Assembly: GCF_900115075.1 (NCBI RefSeq)
Contig: NZ_FOVG01000001.1
Coordinates: forward strand, 1,116,001-1,180,000
DNA length: 64,000 nucleotides
DNA from: Candidatus Pantoea varia
Lineage (GTDB): Bacteria > Pseudomonadota > Gammaproteobacteria > Enterobacterales > Enterobacteriaceae
Reading direction: 5' to 3'
This document shows positions 26,131-33,712 of the stretch, one piece after another; position 1 is the first letter of the stretch; each line of letters starts with the position of its first letter. The notes beneath the pieces were generated by a model, which searched no databases, had not been told where the DNA came from, and worked only from the letters and a program-made list of their open reading frames with translations. Made by a program: the position numbers and the translations under genes.

Positions 26131-26165
26131 CCCTGTAACGCTGGCTGCATTGATTACGGTCAGCG

Positions 26166-26597
26166 TTATTCTTTTAACCTAAGCGTTTTCGTCAGGTAAT
26201 GACGCTGCATCCCGGTCTGTGGAAAATCGGGCAGGGACATCTGCGGCTGATAACCCTGCTTCTGATAAAACGGCAGAGCCTGAAAGCTGAAGGTATCCAC
26301 CAGCGCAAAGAGACATCCCTTCTTCATCGCCTCCTGTTCCGCGGCGTCCATCAGCGCACGACCCAGACCGCTGCCTCGCACTGTTTCATCCACCCAGAGA
26401 AAATCAATGCAGAGCCAGTTTCCTTTGCGCGAGGCGATCAATCCTCCGCGCAACACGCCTTGTGCATCTTTGTGAGAAACCGACAGCGGGCCCCCGTTCT
26501 CGCGGCTGATAAACTGCCGATTGTAAGCCCCTAATCCTGCCAGCAGTGCTTCCCGGTCGTTGTCGTTTTCCTGATGGGTAAGGGTAAATGTGCGCAT
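26166..26597 (-). CDS. GNAT-family N-acetyltransferase
   Basis: A 143-aa acetyltransferase with the acetyl-CoA motif [18 protein letters not shown] near residue 80 and a C-terminal [13 protein letters not shown] typical of GNAT proteins. The start at 26597 is preceded by GAGAGGAAC; a frame 13 codons longer would run toward the hipBA operators. It is convergent with the phosphatase gene, sharing an AACGCTG/CAGCGTT hairpin at 26137-26167, and divergent from hipBA. The acceptor is unknown. Confidence 0.85.
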   Translation of the reverse strand: MRTFTLTHQENDNDREALLAGLGAYNRQFISRENGGPLSVSHKDAQGVLRGGLIASRKGNWLCIDFLWVDETVRGSGLGRALMDAAEQEAMKKGCLFALVDTFSFQALPFYQKQGYQPQMSLPDFPQTGMQRHYLTKTLRLKE

Positions 26598-26626
26598 CCA
26601 GTTCCTCTCATCTCTGTGGGTGTTTT

Positions 26627-26728
26627 TATCCCCCATAAGGGATAATTTCCATTTTATCCCCCATAGGGTATAAAATAATGATTATCCTTTGCAGGGGATA
26701 GGTTGTGATTTATACCCTGACGGGGATA
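26627..26728. promoter_or_regulatory. Four HipB operators at exact 28-bp spacing
   Basis: The E. coli HipB operator form TATCC-N8-GGATA occurs at 26627-26644 and 26683-26700 exactly. One-base variants lie at 26655-26672 (TATCC-N8-GTATA) and 26711-26728 (TATAC-N8-GGATA). Starts are spaced by 28 bases each. The array precedes hipB and implies cooperative autorepression with DNA bending or looping. Confidence 0.9.
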
Positions 26729-26776
26729 ATGCGTCTGCGCTATGCTTACCGCCTGTAATCCTGAAGGAGTCACCCC

Positions 26777-27025
26777 ATGATATACAGCCCGCTACAGCTG
26801 GCAAACCGGCTGAAGCTTATCCGCCAGCGCAATGGCTGGACTCAGAGTGAGTTGGCGAAAAAGGTCGGCCTGAAACAGGCCACCCTCTCTCACTTTGAAA
26901 ATGCGCCTGACAGCACCTCGCTGGCCACGCTGTTTAAGTTATTACAAGCGATGGAAGTGAGTCTGGACGTTCAGGAGAAAGAGGCGGTCGCAGCACCTCC
27001 AGTGCATGATGAGGATGAGTGGTAA
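26777..27025 (+). CDS. hipB: HipB antitoxin / repressor
   Basis: An 82-aa Xre-type DNA-binding antitoxin of usual HipB size. The HTH is TQSELAKKVGLKQATLSHFEN (residues 22-42), and a flexible acidic tail (HDEDEW) ends the protein as in HipB, where it is degraded by Lon. It should bind HipA and the four operators upstream. The stop overlaps the hipA start by one base (TAATG). ATG 26777 has AAGGAG upstream. Confidence 0.92.
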   Translation: MIYSPLQLANRLKLIRQRNGWTQSELAKKVGLKQATLSHFENAPDSTSLATLFKLLQAMEVSLDVQEKEAVAAPPVHDEDEW

Positions 27026-28338
27026 TGCAAAGGCTGATTGCGTGGATGAACGGCGAGCGGGTGGGCGTGCTGACCCGGCAGCGAAACGGCGCTCATGAGT
27101 TTCAGTACGATACCGGCTGGCTGAGTAATCCGCTCTCCAGGCCGCTGTCACTCTCAATGCCGTTGCAGATTAAGGCAATCACCTCACACGCCGTGATTAA
27201 TTTCTTCGACAACCTGCTGCCGGATAGCCCCTTGATTCGCGACAGAATCGTGGCACGCTACCAGATTAAATCCCGACAGCCCTTTGACCTGTTGCAGGAA
27301 GTGGGACGTGACAGCGTCGGGGCGACCATGCTATTGCCGCCCGATATGCCGCTGCCTGCACTCCAGGCCCGCTATCAGGTGCTGGACGAAGCCCGGCTCG
27401 AAAGCGTGCTGTCGGCTTATCAGTCCGATATCCCTTTGGGGATGCTGCGTGAAGAGACCGATTTTCGCATCTCGGTCGCGGGGGCTCAGGAGAAAACCGC
27501 GCTGCTGCTGACGGAAGAAGGCTGGAGCATTCCTGCCGGGGCCACGCCCACGTCGCACATCATTAAGCTGCCGATCGGTGAGATTAAACAACCGGCCGCG
27601 ACGCTGGATATGCGTGAGAGCGTGGAGAATGAGTATCTCTGTCTGGCGCTGGCCCGCGCACTGGGTATCGACGTGCCGCAGGCGACGATTATCCGGGCCG
27701 GAAAGATGCGCGCCCTCGCCGTTGAGCGCTTTGATCGCCGCTGGTCACGCGATAAAACCCGGCTGATCCGTCTGCCGCAGGAGGATTTCTGTCAGGCGCT
27801 GGGACTGCCTTCGTCCACCAAATATGAGTCGGACGGCGGGCCGGGCATTGCGGCGATCATGCAGATACTGATGGGATCAAGTAACGCCATTGAAGATCGC
27901 TATCGCTTTATGATGTTCCAGGTGTTTCAGTGGCTGATTGGCGCGACTGACGGTCATGGCAAGAACTTCTCGCTGTTTATTGAGCGCGGCGGCAGTTATC
28001 GCCTGACACCCTTTTATGATGTGATCTCCGCGTATCCGGTGCCGGGCGGCAACGGCCTGAACAAGCGTGCGTTGAAACTGGCGATGGGACTGCGTGCCAC
28101 TAAAGGGAAGAAGACGGAGATCGACAAAATCTTCCCGCGCCATTTTATCGCCACGGCGAAGCAGGTGAATTTTGATCGTGACAGCCTGCAGCAGATCTTC
28201 GACTTCTTTATTCAGGCGTTTCCCCAGGCGGTGGTCTCGGTACGCGATGCCTTGCCAGCCGAATTTCCGCAACATATCGCCGATGCCATCTTCAGCCACT
28301 CACTGATTATGCTGGAGCGGTTGCGGCATAGAGAGTGA
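27025..28338 (+). CDS. hipA: HipA serine/threonine kinase toxin
   Basis: A 437-aa HipA kinase, close to E. coli HipA in length. E. coli HipA phosphorylates glutamyl-tRNA synthetase, stalling translation and producing persisters. Visible features are an N-terminal HipA_N domain (INFFDNLLPDSPLIRDRI), the SVAGAQEKTALLL loop holding the inactivating autophosphorylation serine, and the TDGHGKNFSLF catalytic motif. It follows hipB with a one-base overlap. A second HipA lies at 33.7 kb with clear sequence divergence, so cross-talk is uncertain. Confidence 0.93.
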   Translation: MQRLIAWMNGERVGVLTRQRNGAHEFQYDTGWLSNPLSRPLSLSMPLQIKAITSHAVINFFDNLLPDSPLIRDRIVARYQIKSRQPFDLLQEVGRDSVGATMLLPPDMPLPALQARYQVLDEARLESVLSAYQSDIPLGMLREETDFRISVAGAQEKTALLLTEEGWSIPAGATPTSHIIKLPIGEIKQPAATLDMRESVENEYLCLALARALGIDVPQATIIRAGKMRALAVERFDRRWSRDKTRLIRLPQEDFCQALGLPSSTKYESDGGPGIAAIMQILMGSSNAIEDRYRFMMFQVFQWLIGATDGHGKNFSLFIERGGSYRLTPFYDVISAYPVPGGNGLNKRALKLAMGLRATKGKKTEIDKIFPRHFIATAKQVNFDRDSLQQIFDFFIQAFPQAVVSVRDALPAEFPQHIADAIFSHSLIMLERLRHRE

Positions 28339-28432
28339 TGGCTGGCACTATCCTGAAAAGCCTGTGCTTCCATGTATCGCTAAGAGCCTGTCAGCTATGC
28401 TTATCTGACAGATTGAACAGGGGAGTCAAGGT

Positions 28433-28639
28433 ATGAAGTGTCCGGGATGTGAAGGAGAGGCGTTTGTCTACGCCACGCGTGACGTCAGTCTTAATACGGG
28501 GGATCCCGAAGACGTGGTGCCGGATGTGAAGGGCGATCACTGCATTCGCTGTGGAGCGGTGATCCTGAATGCCGGCACGGCAGAGCTGTATCCCGAAAAG
28601 GCGGAAGCGCTCGAGAATGCAGGCGTGCCTGTCAAATAA
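28433..28639 (+). CDS. Orphan MqsA/YgiT-type zinc-finger protein
   Basis: A 68-aa protein with two zinc cysteine pairs, CPGC at residues 3-6 and CIRCG near residue 37, arranged as in the N-terminal zinc domain of the MqsA (YgiT) antitoxin. The C-terminal DNA-binding HTH of full MqsA is missing (MqsA is about 131 aa), and no mqsR toxin gene lies upstream. It may act alone as a small zinc protein or be a relic antitoxin. It is monocistronic, with an intrinsic terminator directly downstream and a hairpin (28388-28411) upstream. Confidence 0.75.
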   Translation: MKCPGCEGEAFVYATRDVSLNTGDPEDVVPDVKGDHCIRCGAVILNAGTAELYPEKAEALENAGVPVK

Positions 28640-28646
28640 TATCCGG

Positions 28647-28674
28647 AGCCCGCGTAGTGCGGGCTTTCTTTTTT
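28647..28674 (+). terminator. Intrinsic terminator after the MqsA-like gene
   Basis: A 7-bp stem AGCCCGC/GCGGGCT (28647-28653 with 28659-28665) is followed by a T-rich tract to 28674. Confidence 0.9.
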
Positions 28675-28717
28675 CCGGCTTAGCCTGTTCTGCGCTGTAC
28701 GGCGGCGAATCACCCAT

Positions 28718-28741
28718 AAAAAAAGCCTGCACACGGCAGGC
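28718..28741 (-). terminator. Minus-strand intrinsic terminator with no gene upstream
   Basis: Read on the minus strand, GCCTGC/GCAGGC (28725-28730 and 28736-28741) is followed by seven T residues (28718-28724). The bases that would be transcribed into it (28742-28880) hold no good gene, so it may end a small RNA. Confidence 0.6.
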
Positions 28742-28775
28742 AAAATGTTACAAGGGAATGTCCATCTTTTGATAA

Positions 28776-28797
28776 CACGCAACGAATACGTTGTGTG
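28776..28797. promoter_or_regulatory. Operator-like palindrome upstream of the M24 gene
   Basis: CACGCAACG and CGTTGTGTG (8 of 9 bases complementary) flank AATA, about 85 bases before the M24 start. The cognate regulator is not identifiable. Confidence 0.4.
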
Positions 28798-28881
28798 AGG
28801 GTGGCACCGTACCGGAGAAACATCAGGTTTACCCTGGGAACGGAAATTATCACCCCCTCAATCTGGCCACTGGAGTGCGTT

Positions 28882-30255
28882 ATGGATGCCAATCGCTATG
28901 CCCTGGAAGTGATCCCTTCACCGCCGGTATTTCCCGGAGCCGCCAGCCCGGTGATGTCTGATGAAACGCTGCATCGTCGTCTGGCCGCCATTATTCAGCG
29001 GATGCAACAGCAGCAGATTGCGCAGCTGATTATCTATGCCGACAAAGAGCACGGCAGCAATTTTGAATATCTGGCGGGATTCATTCCGCGTTTCGAGGAG
29101 GCGCTGCTGGTGGTGAATCAGCAGGGCGAGCTCACTTATATCATGGGTAATGAGAACCTGAAGCTGGTGCCTTTTGCCCGCAATCCGGGTCGCTGTCTGC
29201 ATGCGCCGGTCTTTTCGCTGCCCAATCAGCCGATGCGCGGTGAGCAGCCGCTGGATCAGTTGTTAACCGAGGCCGGGATTGTAGCGGGAGAACGCACCGG
29301 GCTGGTGGGCTGGAAGTTGCTTACCGGCAGAATGTTCGATCTGCCGCATTTCGTCTGTGCCGCAGCGGCTCAGGCGGCGGGTGGTGATGCGCAGCTGGTT
29401 AACGCGACCGGATTGTTTATCTCGTCTGACAACGGGGTGCGCTGCATTAATTGTGCCGATGAAGTGGCGTTTTATGAGGCTGGCGCCAATCTGGCTTCAA
29501 CCGCAATGATGGCTGCGCTGGATAGCGTTGAGCCAGGCATCACGGAGAAGGCGTTAGGCGCACGTCTTAACGCAGAAGGTCAGCCGAACACGGTCGTGAC
29601 GATTGCGGCGACCGGCGAGCGTTTCGCCTATGCCCGGCTTTATCCCTCAGATAAACGGATTGCAGAGGGCGATAAGCTCTCGCTGACCACCGGCTACAAA
29701 GGCGGGCTGACCAGCCGTGCCGCGTATGTCGTCAGTGAGGCCTCTGAGTTACAGTGTCACGTTAGTGACTGGTTAACCCGTCTGGCGATCCCCTATTATC
29801 ACGCGGTGGTCAGCTGGCTGGAGCAGTTGCGTATCGGGATCACCGGCGGCGAACTCTATTCGCTGATAGAAACGGTACTGCCCAGGGCGCAGTATGGCTG
29901 GCATCTTAATCCGGGGCATCTGGTGGCGGATGAAGAGTGGCTGAGTTCGCCCATCTATCCCGATTCAGTCGTGACACTGAAGAGCGGTATGTTGCTGCAG
30001 ATCGACATTATCCCGTCGGTGCCAGGCTATGGCGGCTGCAGTATCGAGGATACCGTGGGGCTGGCCGACGCTGCACTGCGTGATGAGCTGGCGCGCGCTT
30101 ATCCGGATGTCTGGCAGCGTATGACGCAGCGCAAAACATACCTGACAGAGGTGCTGAAGATTCGGTTGCCGGAAGAGGTGATTTTGCTCTCAAACACGGT
30201 AGGGTATCTGCGCCCTTTTTTACTGGATAAGCGCCGTGCGCTGGTGCGTCAGTAG
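28882..30255 (+). CDS. M24-family (creatinase/Xaa-Pro peptidase-like) protein, probably non-catalytic
   Basis: A 457-aa protein with a creatinase-type N-terminal domain (residues 30-190) and a pita-bread M24 domain. In active M24 peptidases five metal ligands are Asp, Asp, His, Glu, Glu. Here the two aspartates appear replaced (LSLTTGYKGG and LTSRAAYVV where DxG and SDxTRT are expected). The His (NPGHLV) and last Glu (SIEDTV) remain. It is therefore probably a pseudoenzyme or has another chemistry. The start at 28882 has GGAG upstream; the frame extends 29 codons further but weakly. Confidence 0.75.
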   Translation: MDANRYALEVIPSPPVFPGAASPVMSDETLHRRLAAIIQRMQQQQIAQLIIYADKEHGSNFEYLAGFIPRFEEALLVVNQQGELTYIMGNENLKLVPFARNPGRCLHAPVFSLPNQPMRGEQPLDQLLTEAGIVAGERTGLVGWKLLTGRMFDLPHFVCAAAAQAAGGDAQLVNATGLFISSDNGVRCINCADEVAFYEAGANLASTAMMAALDSVEPGITEKALGARLNAEGQPNTVVTIAATGERFAYARLYPSDKRIAEGDKLSLTTGYKGGLTSRAAYVVSEASELQCHVSDWLTRLAIPYYHAVVSWLEQLRIGITGGELYSLIETVLPRAQYGWHLNPGHLVADEEWLSSPIYPDSVVTLKSGMLLQIDIIPSVPGYGGCSIEDTVGLADAALRDELARAYPDVWQRMTQRKTYLTEVLKIRLPEEVILLSNTVGYLRPFLLDKRRALVRQ

Positions 30256-30369
30256 GCGATTAACCGGCCTGATACGGCCGGTAATAATTTGTATAATTTA
30301 ACTGAGAGTAAAACGCAGGCGCATCTGTCAGGATACGCGCCTCAGAAAGTTCCTGGTTGCTCTCATTAG

Positions 30370-32415
30370 ATGAAATGGTTTACCAAAAACGCGGTTTTGT
30401 TTGCCTGCAAAACCTCTCTTGCCGCGTTTATCGCACTCTCTGTGGCGCTATTACTTAACTTCGAAAAACCCGCCTGGGCGCTGACCACCGTGTTTGTCAC
30501 CTCGCAACTCTATGCGGCATCAACCGTCTCGAAATCGCTGTTTCGGCTGTTGGGCACGCTGCTTGGCGGGATCTTTATTCTGCTCATCTATCCCGAAACC
30601 GTGCAGTCGCCGATCCTGTTCAGCCTCTGTGTGTCGCTGTGGGTGACGGTCTGCCTTTATCTTTCTCTGCATGACCGCACGCCGAAGAGCTACATCTTTA
30701 TGCTGGCTGGCTACAGCGCGGCCATTATGGGCTTTCCCGACGTAGAGTCGCCGTCGGCGATCATCAACACCGTGATTTCACGTATTGAGGAGATCACGCT
30801 GGGGATCCTCTGCAGCACACTGGTTCACCGGCTGGTGTTTCCGGTGTCGATGCATCATCTGCTGGGGCAGAGCGTTAATCTCTGGTTTCAGAACGCGCGC
30901 AAACTCTGCGATGAACTGATCAGCGGGATGGCAAAGAACAAATCGCTGGAGCGGGAAGATATCCTGGTTCAGATGGCGGGCTATCCGCTGAATGTTGAAA
31001 CGCTGCTGACGCACTGCGTCTATGAGGGTGAAGCGGCGCGCAATGTCATCCGTCTGGTCAGCGTGCAGTATCAGCATCTGACTTATCTGCTGCCGACCCT
31101 GACCGCGATTGAGTCACGGCTGGGCGTACTGGCCGAACTGAACATTCGTTTTCCGCAGAGCGTCACCGACGTTTTTCATGCATTTCTGTTATGGCTGCAT
31201 CACGACCGGATTAACGATATCGCCGGGCTGAGGGAGGCGATTGCCGCGAGTCAGGCGACACTGGAAAAAGAATGGCGGGCAGGGCAGCTGGCAACCGAAG
31301 AGAGCCTGCTGCTGATTGGCCTGCTGGAGCGCATGGCTAACTTTGTGCGTATTGCCGATGCCTATGAGAATGTCAGCGCGCGCGCCGGAGATCTCTATAG
31401 CCACGGAGATGGCGCGGCGATCCGCAATATCCGGGAACATCGTCATATTGATAAAGGTCTGCTGAGGCTGTCCGCGCTGACCGCTTTCCTGGCGACCTTT
31501 CTCTCCAGCCTGTTCTGGATTGGCAGCGGCTGGGCTGACGGCGCGAATGCGCCTTTAATGGCGGCGATCATCAGCTCATTCTTTGCCAGTGTCGATTCCC
31601 CGGTGACGCCGATGAAGCTGTTCGTTAAAGGCGTGGTGATTGCGCTGGTGGTGAGTCTGTTCTACATCGCTTTTCTGATCCCGCAGGCCAATACTTTGCA
31701 GGCGCTGATGATCTGTCTGCTGCCCGGTCTGATGCTGCTCAGCCTGGTGATCGCCAATCCCGCGACCAATATGATTGGGCTAAGTGTCGCCATTCAGATT
31801 CCTGGTTTTATTGGTTTAAGCCATCACTTTGTGCCGAACCTGATCGTCACCCTGAATGCGGCCATCTCGTCGATGGTGGGGATCATGTTCGCGGTGGTGC
31901 TGACGGCGCTGATCCGCAACAAACGACCGTCATGGATAGCAAGAAGAGCGGTGCAGCGTGGGCTGCGCGACCTGTTAGGGTTTATCAAAATGGTGGAGCG
32001 CAACTCCGCTACGTTGTTGTCACGTCAGCAATTTATTGCCCGAATGCTCGACAGGGTGAACATCATTCTGCCGCGTAAACGGCTCGATCCTGTGCCGGAT
32101 ATCGTGGTGGGCGGGTATCTGATTACTGAGACCTGGCTGGGTGCTAACTGTTACGACTTCTATGCACGGTATCGCGATGTGCTGGAGAGTCACCGCATTG
32201 ATAGCGGGCAGATGTTTCACGAGCTGGCGCTCTATCTGAAGCGCAAGATGAAGTCGCTGCAGTTAGCGCCGCATCAGGATCTGCTGGAAGAGCTGGATCT
32301 TTTGCTGCTGCGGCTGGAGCCGATTGCCCGCCAGGAGAGTGCAGCGGTCGCACCATTAATCCATCTCTTTAATATCCGTGTGTCGTTGTTTCCGCATCAG
32401 CGCTGGCCGGAGTAA
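30370..32415 (+). CDS. FUSC family (AaeB/YccS-like) inner-membrane transporter
   Basis: A 681-aa protein with two blocks of about five or six membrane helices (roughly residues 8-165 and 370-520), each followed by a cytoplasmic region. This is the FUSC/AaeB architecture. Relatives export aromatic carboxylic acids or fusaric acid together with an MFP partner such as AaeA. No partner gene is adjacent here. A GC hairpin (ACCGGCC/GGCCGGT, 30263-30282) lies upstream between it and the M24 gene. The ribosome site before ATG 30370 is poor, so the start is moderately certain. Confidence 0.82.
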   Translation: MKWFTKNAVLFACKTSLAAFIALSVALLLNFEKPAWALTTVFVTSQLYAASTVSKSLFRLLGTLLGGIFILLIYPETVQSPILFSLCVSLWVTVCLYLSLHDRTPKSYIFMLAGYSAAIMGFPDVESPSAIINTVISRIEEITLGILCSTLVHRLVFPVSMHHLLGQSVNLWFQNARKLCDELISGMAKNKSLEREDILVQMAGYPLNVETLLTHCVYEGEAARNVIRLVSVQYQHLTYLLPTLTAIESRLGVLAELNIRFPQSVTDVFHAFLLWLHHDRINDIAGLREAIAASQATLEKEWRAGQLATEESLLLIGLLERMANFVRIADAYENVSARAGDLYSHGDGAAIRNIREHRHIDKGLLRLSALTAFLATFLSSLFWIGSGWADGANAPLMAAIISSFFASVDSPVTPMKLFVKGVVIALVVSLFYIAFLIPQANTLQALMICLLPGLMLLSLVIANPATNMIGLSVAIQIPGFIGLSHHFVPNLIVTLNAAISSMVGIMFAVVLTALIRNKRPSWIARRAVQRGLRDLLGFIKMVERNSATLLSRQQFIARMLDRVNIILPRKRLDPVPDIVVGGYLITETWLGANCYDFYARYRDVLESHRIDSGQMFHELALYLKRKMKSLQLAPHQDLLEELDLLLLRLEPIARQESAAVAPLIHLFNIRVSLFPHQRWPE

Positions 32416-32768
32416 CGGGAGAAGAGTGAGCGGGTGGTGTTCAGAACGGTGCTTATTGGGTAAAGAAGGAAGAACACGTCGTTATTTAGTTACATCATAC
32501 ATTAAATCTGGCTTTAAAATAAGGTCAGACATCGTGCCTGTATATCGGGTCTGATAATAAAAGGGGGCGGGCTTAAGGAAAAGCTGAGATGAAAAGGAGG
32601 TAACTTACGCGGACATTATACCGATTTAAAATCAGTATGTTGCATACTATTTCCTGTCCGCCGGACACAGATACCGTCATTGGGGTATTGAGGTTTTAAA
32701 CGCGCAGCCCGCAGCGGCTTAAACCAGCAATAAGAGCAGGGCGCGCATCTCTGTGTGGGCTGGGAAGG
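32416..32768. other. Intergenic stretch, no gene seen
   Basis: About 350 bases between FUSC and the convergent GGCT gene. It contains AT-rich patches and a short GTCCGCCGGAC palindrome near 32657, but no reading frame with a ribosome site and no clear terminator. Confidence 0.5.
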
Positions 32769-33104
32769 TCAGCTGTTTACTGGGGGCTGGAGCTGATAAA
32801 TCCACGCGGTGTAATGCTGATTCTCACCGGCAAAAACGCGAACTTCGACGCGATCATAGCCATCTTCAAACGCATCAAGCATTGGCCAGTGAGCGTCCAG
32901 CTGATCGGAGACAAACAGATATCCCGGCACGTCGGGGCCATGTTCATCCAGAACGATGCCAGGAAAATCGGCCGCCGCACCCCAGCCACGCTCATAGAAG
33001 ATGCCGTTCACCGAACCGGCCAGCCATTCTCCGCCAATGTTTTCCAGGATATGGGCATTTTCGCGGCCCGGGCAGAGCGTGCCATAAACAAATAAGCGTT
33101 TCAT
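32769..33104 (-). CDS. Gamma-glutamylcyclotransferase-fold protein (YtfP-like)
   Basis: A 111-aa single-domain GGCT/AIG2-like protein. The VYGTLCPGRENAHIL motif at residues 6-20 forms the substrate loop, and the catalytic Glu is in LDAFEDGYDRVEV near residue 80. Family enzymes release 5-oxoproline from gamma-glutamyl compounds, but small YtfP-type members are poorly characterised. It stands alone on the minus strand, divergent from the second hipBA module. Confidence 0.85.
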   Translation of the reverse strand: MKRLFVYGTLCPGRENAHILENIGGEWLAGSVNGIFYERGWGAAADFPGIVLDEHGPDVPGYLFVSDQLDAHWPMLDAFEDGYDRVEVRVFAGENQHYTAWIYQLQPPVNS

Positions 33105-33286
33105 TTTCTCTCATTCCCCAGACTCAAAGCCGGTTACTTTAGCGCGTTGTGATAAATTCTGCAGCCCTGACGTCACGCCAGTCACTCAGAATTGACGTAG
33201 CAGCGTCTGCAGAGCACACCATTTCTACAGCTGGGCCGCGCATCCCGGTCCTGGCACACCTACTTGATAGATGAATGACATGATTA

Positions 33287-33385
33287 ACAGCGTAAAGGCT
33301 GTACGCGCACATTACAGCTTTTAGACTGTAATATTGATTTAACAGCTTTTAGAGTGTATTTTGGCTAAACAGCGTACAAGCTGTA
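33287..33385. promoter_or_regulatory. Four operators of the second hipBA module at 27-28 bp spacing
   Basis: ACAG-N8-CTGT-type palindromes occur at 33287-33302, 33314-33329, 33342-33357 (GTGT in the right half) and 33369-33384, each followed by A. Starts are 27, 28 and 27 bases apart. The shared form is roughly ACAGC-N6-GCTGTA. This copies the four-operator plan of the first hipBA module with an unrelated recognition sequence. Confidence 0.85.
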
Positions 33386-33411
33386 TCACCTGTTAAAGCG
33401 GTCAGCACACG

Positions 33412-33708
33412 ATGAAAAATGTCTATCCGGTAAAAACACTCAATCAGTTACGTCCTTTGCTTATTGGTTTTCGCAAAGCAAAGGGACTGACGCAAAAAGA
33501 TCTGTCTGAACAGTTGGGCGTAACCCAGCAGACTTATGCGCGTCTGGAAGCCAACCCGGCCAGAGCCAGTATTGAACGCCTCTTCAAAATATTCACTGTG
33601 CTGGGCGTGGAGATGAACCTCTCTTCGGGAGTCGTCTCATCAGCAGGTAAGCCGACAGAAGAAAAGGGGACGTTAGAAAATTCACCTGCGAGACGGGAAA
33701 AATGGTGA
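33412..33708 (+). CDS. HipB-like antitoxin / repressor (second module)
   Basis: A 98-aa Xre-family protein with HTH TQKDLSEQLGVTQQTYARLE near residue 26 and a polar C-terminal tail rich in E and K. It is longer than HipB of the first module and differs in the recognition helix, in line with its different operator array. It ends four bases before hipA and should neutralise that kinase and repress the operon. Base composition of this module is more AT-rich than its surroundings. Confidence 0.88.
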   Translation: MKNVYPVKTLNQLRPLLIGFRKAKGLTQKDLSEQLGVTQQTYARLEANPARASIERLFKIFTVLGVEMNLSSGVVSSAGKPTEEKGTLENSPARREKW

Positions 33709-33712
33709 CGAT

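Noticed and set aside
28388-28411. CTGTCAG/CTGACAG hairpin as an SOS box
   Set aside because: Spacing and halves do not fit CTGT-N8-ACAG; treated only as an upstream hairpin of the MqsA-like gene.
33287-33385. Possible CRISPR array because of regular spacing
   Set aside because: The units are 16-base palindromes at 27-28 bp with no long identical repeat and lie directly before hipB; they are operators.
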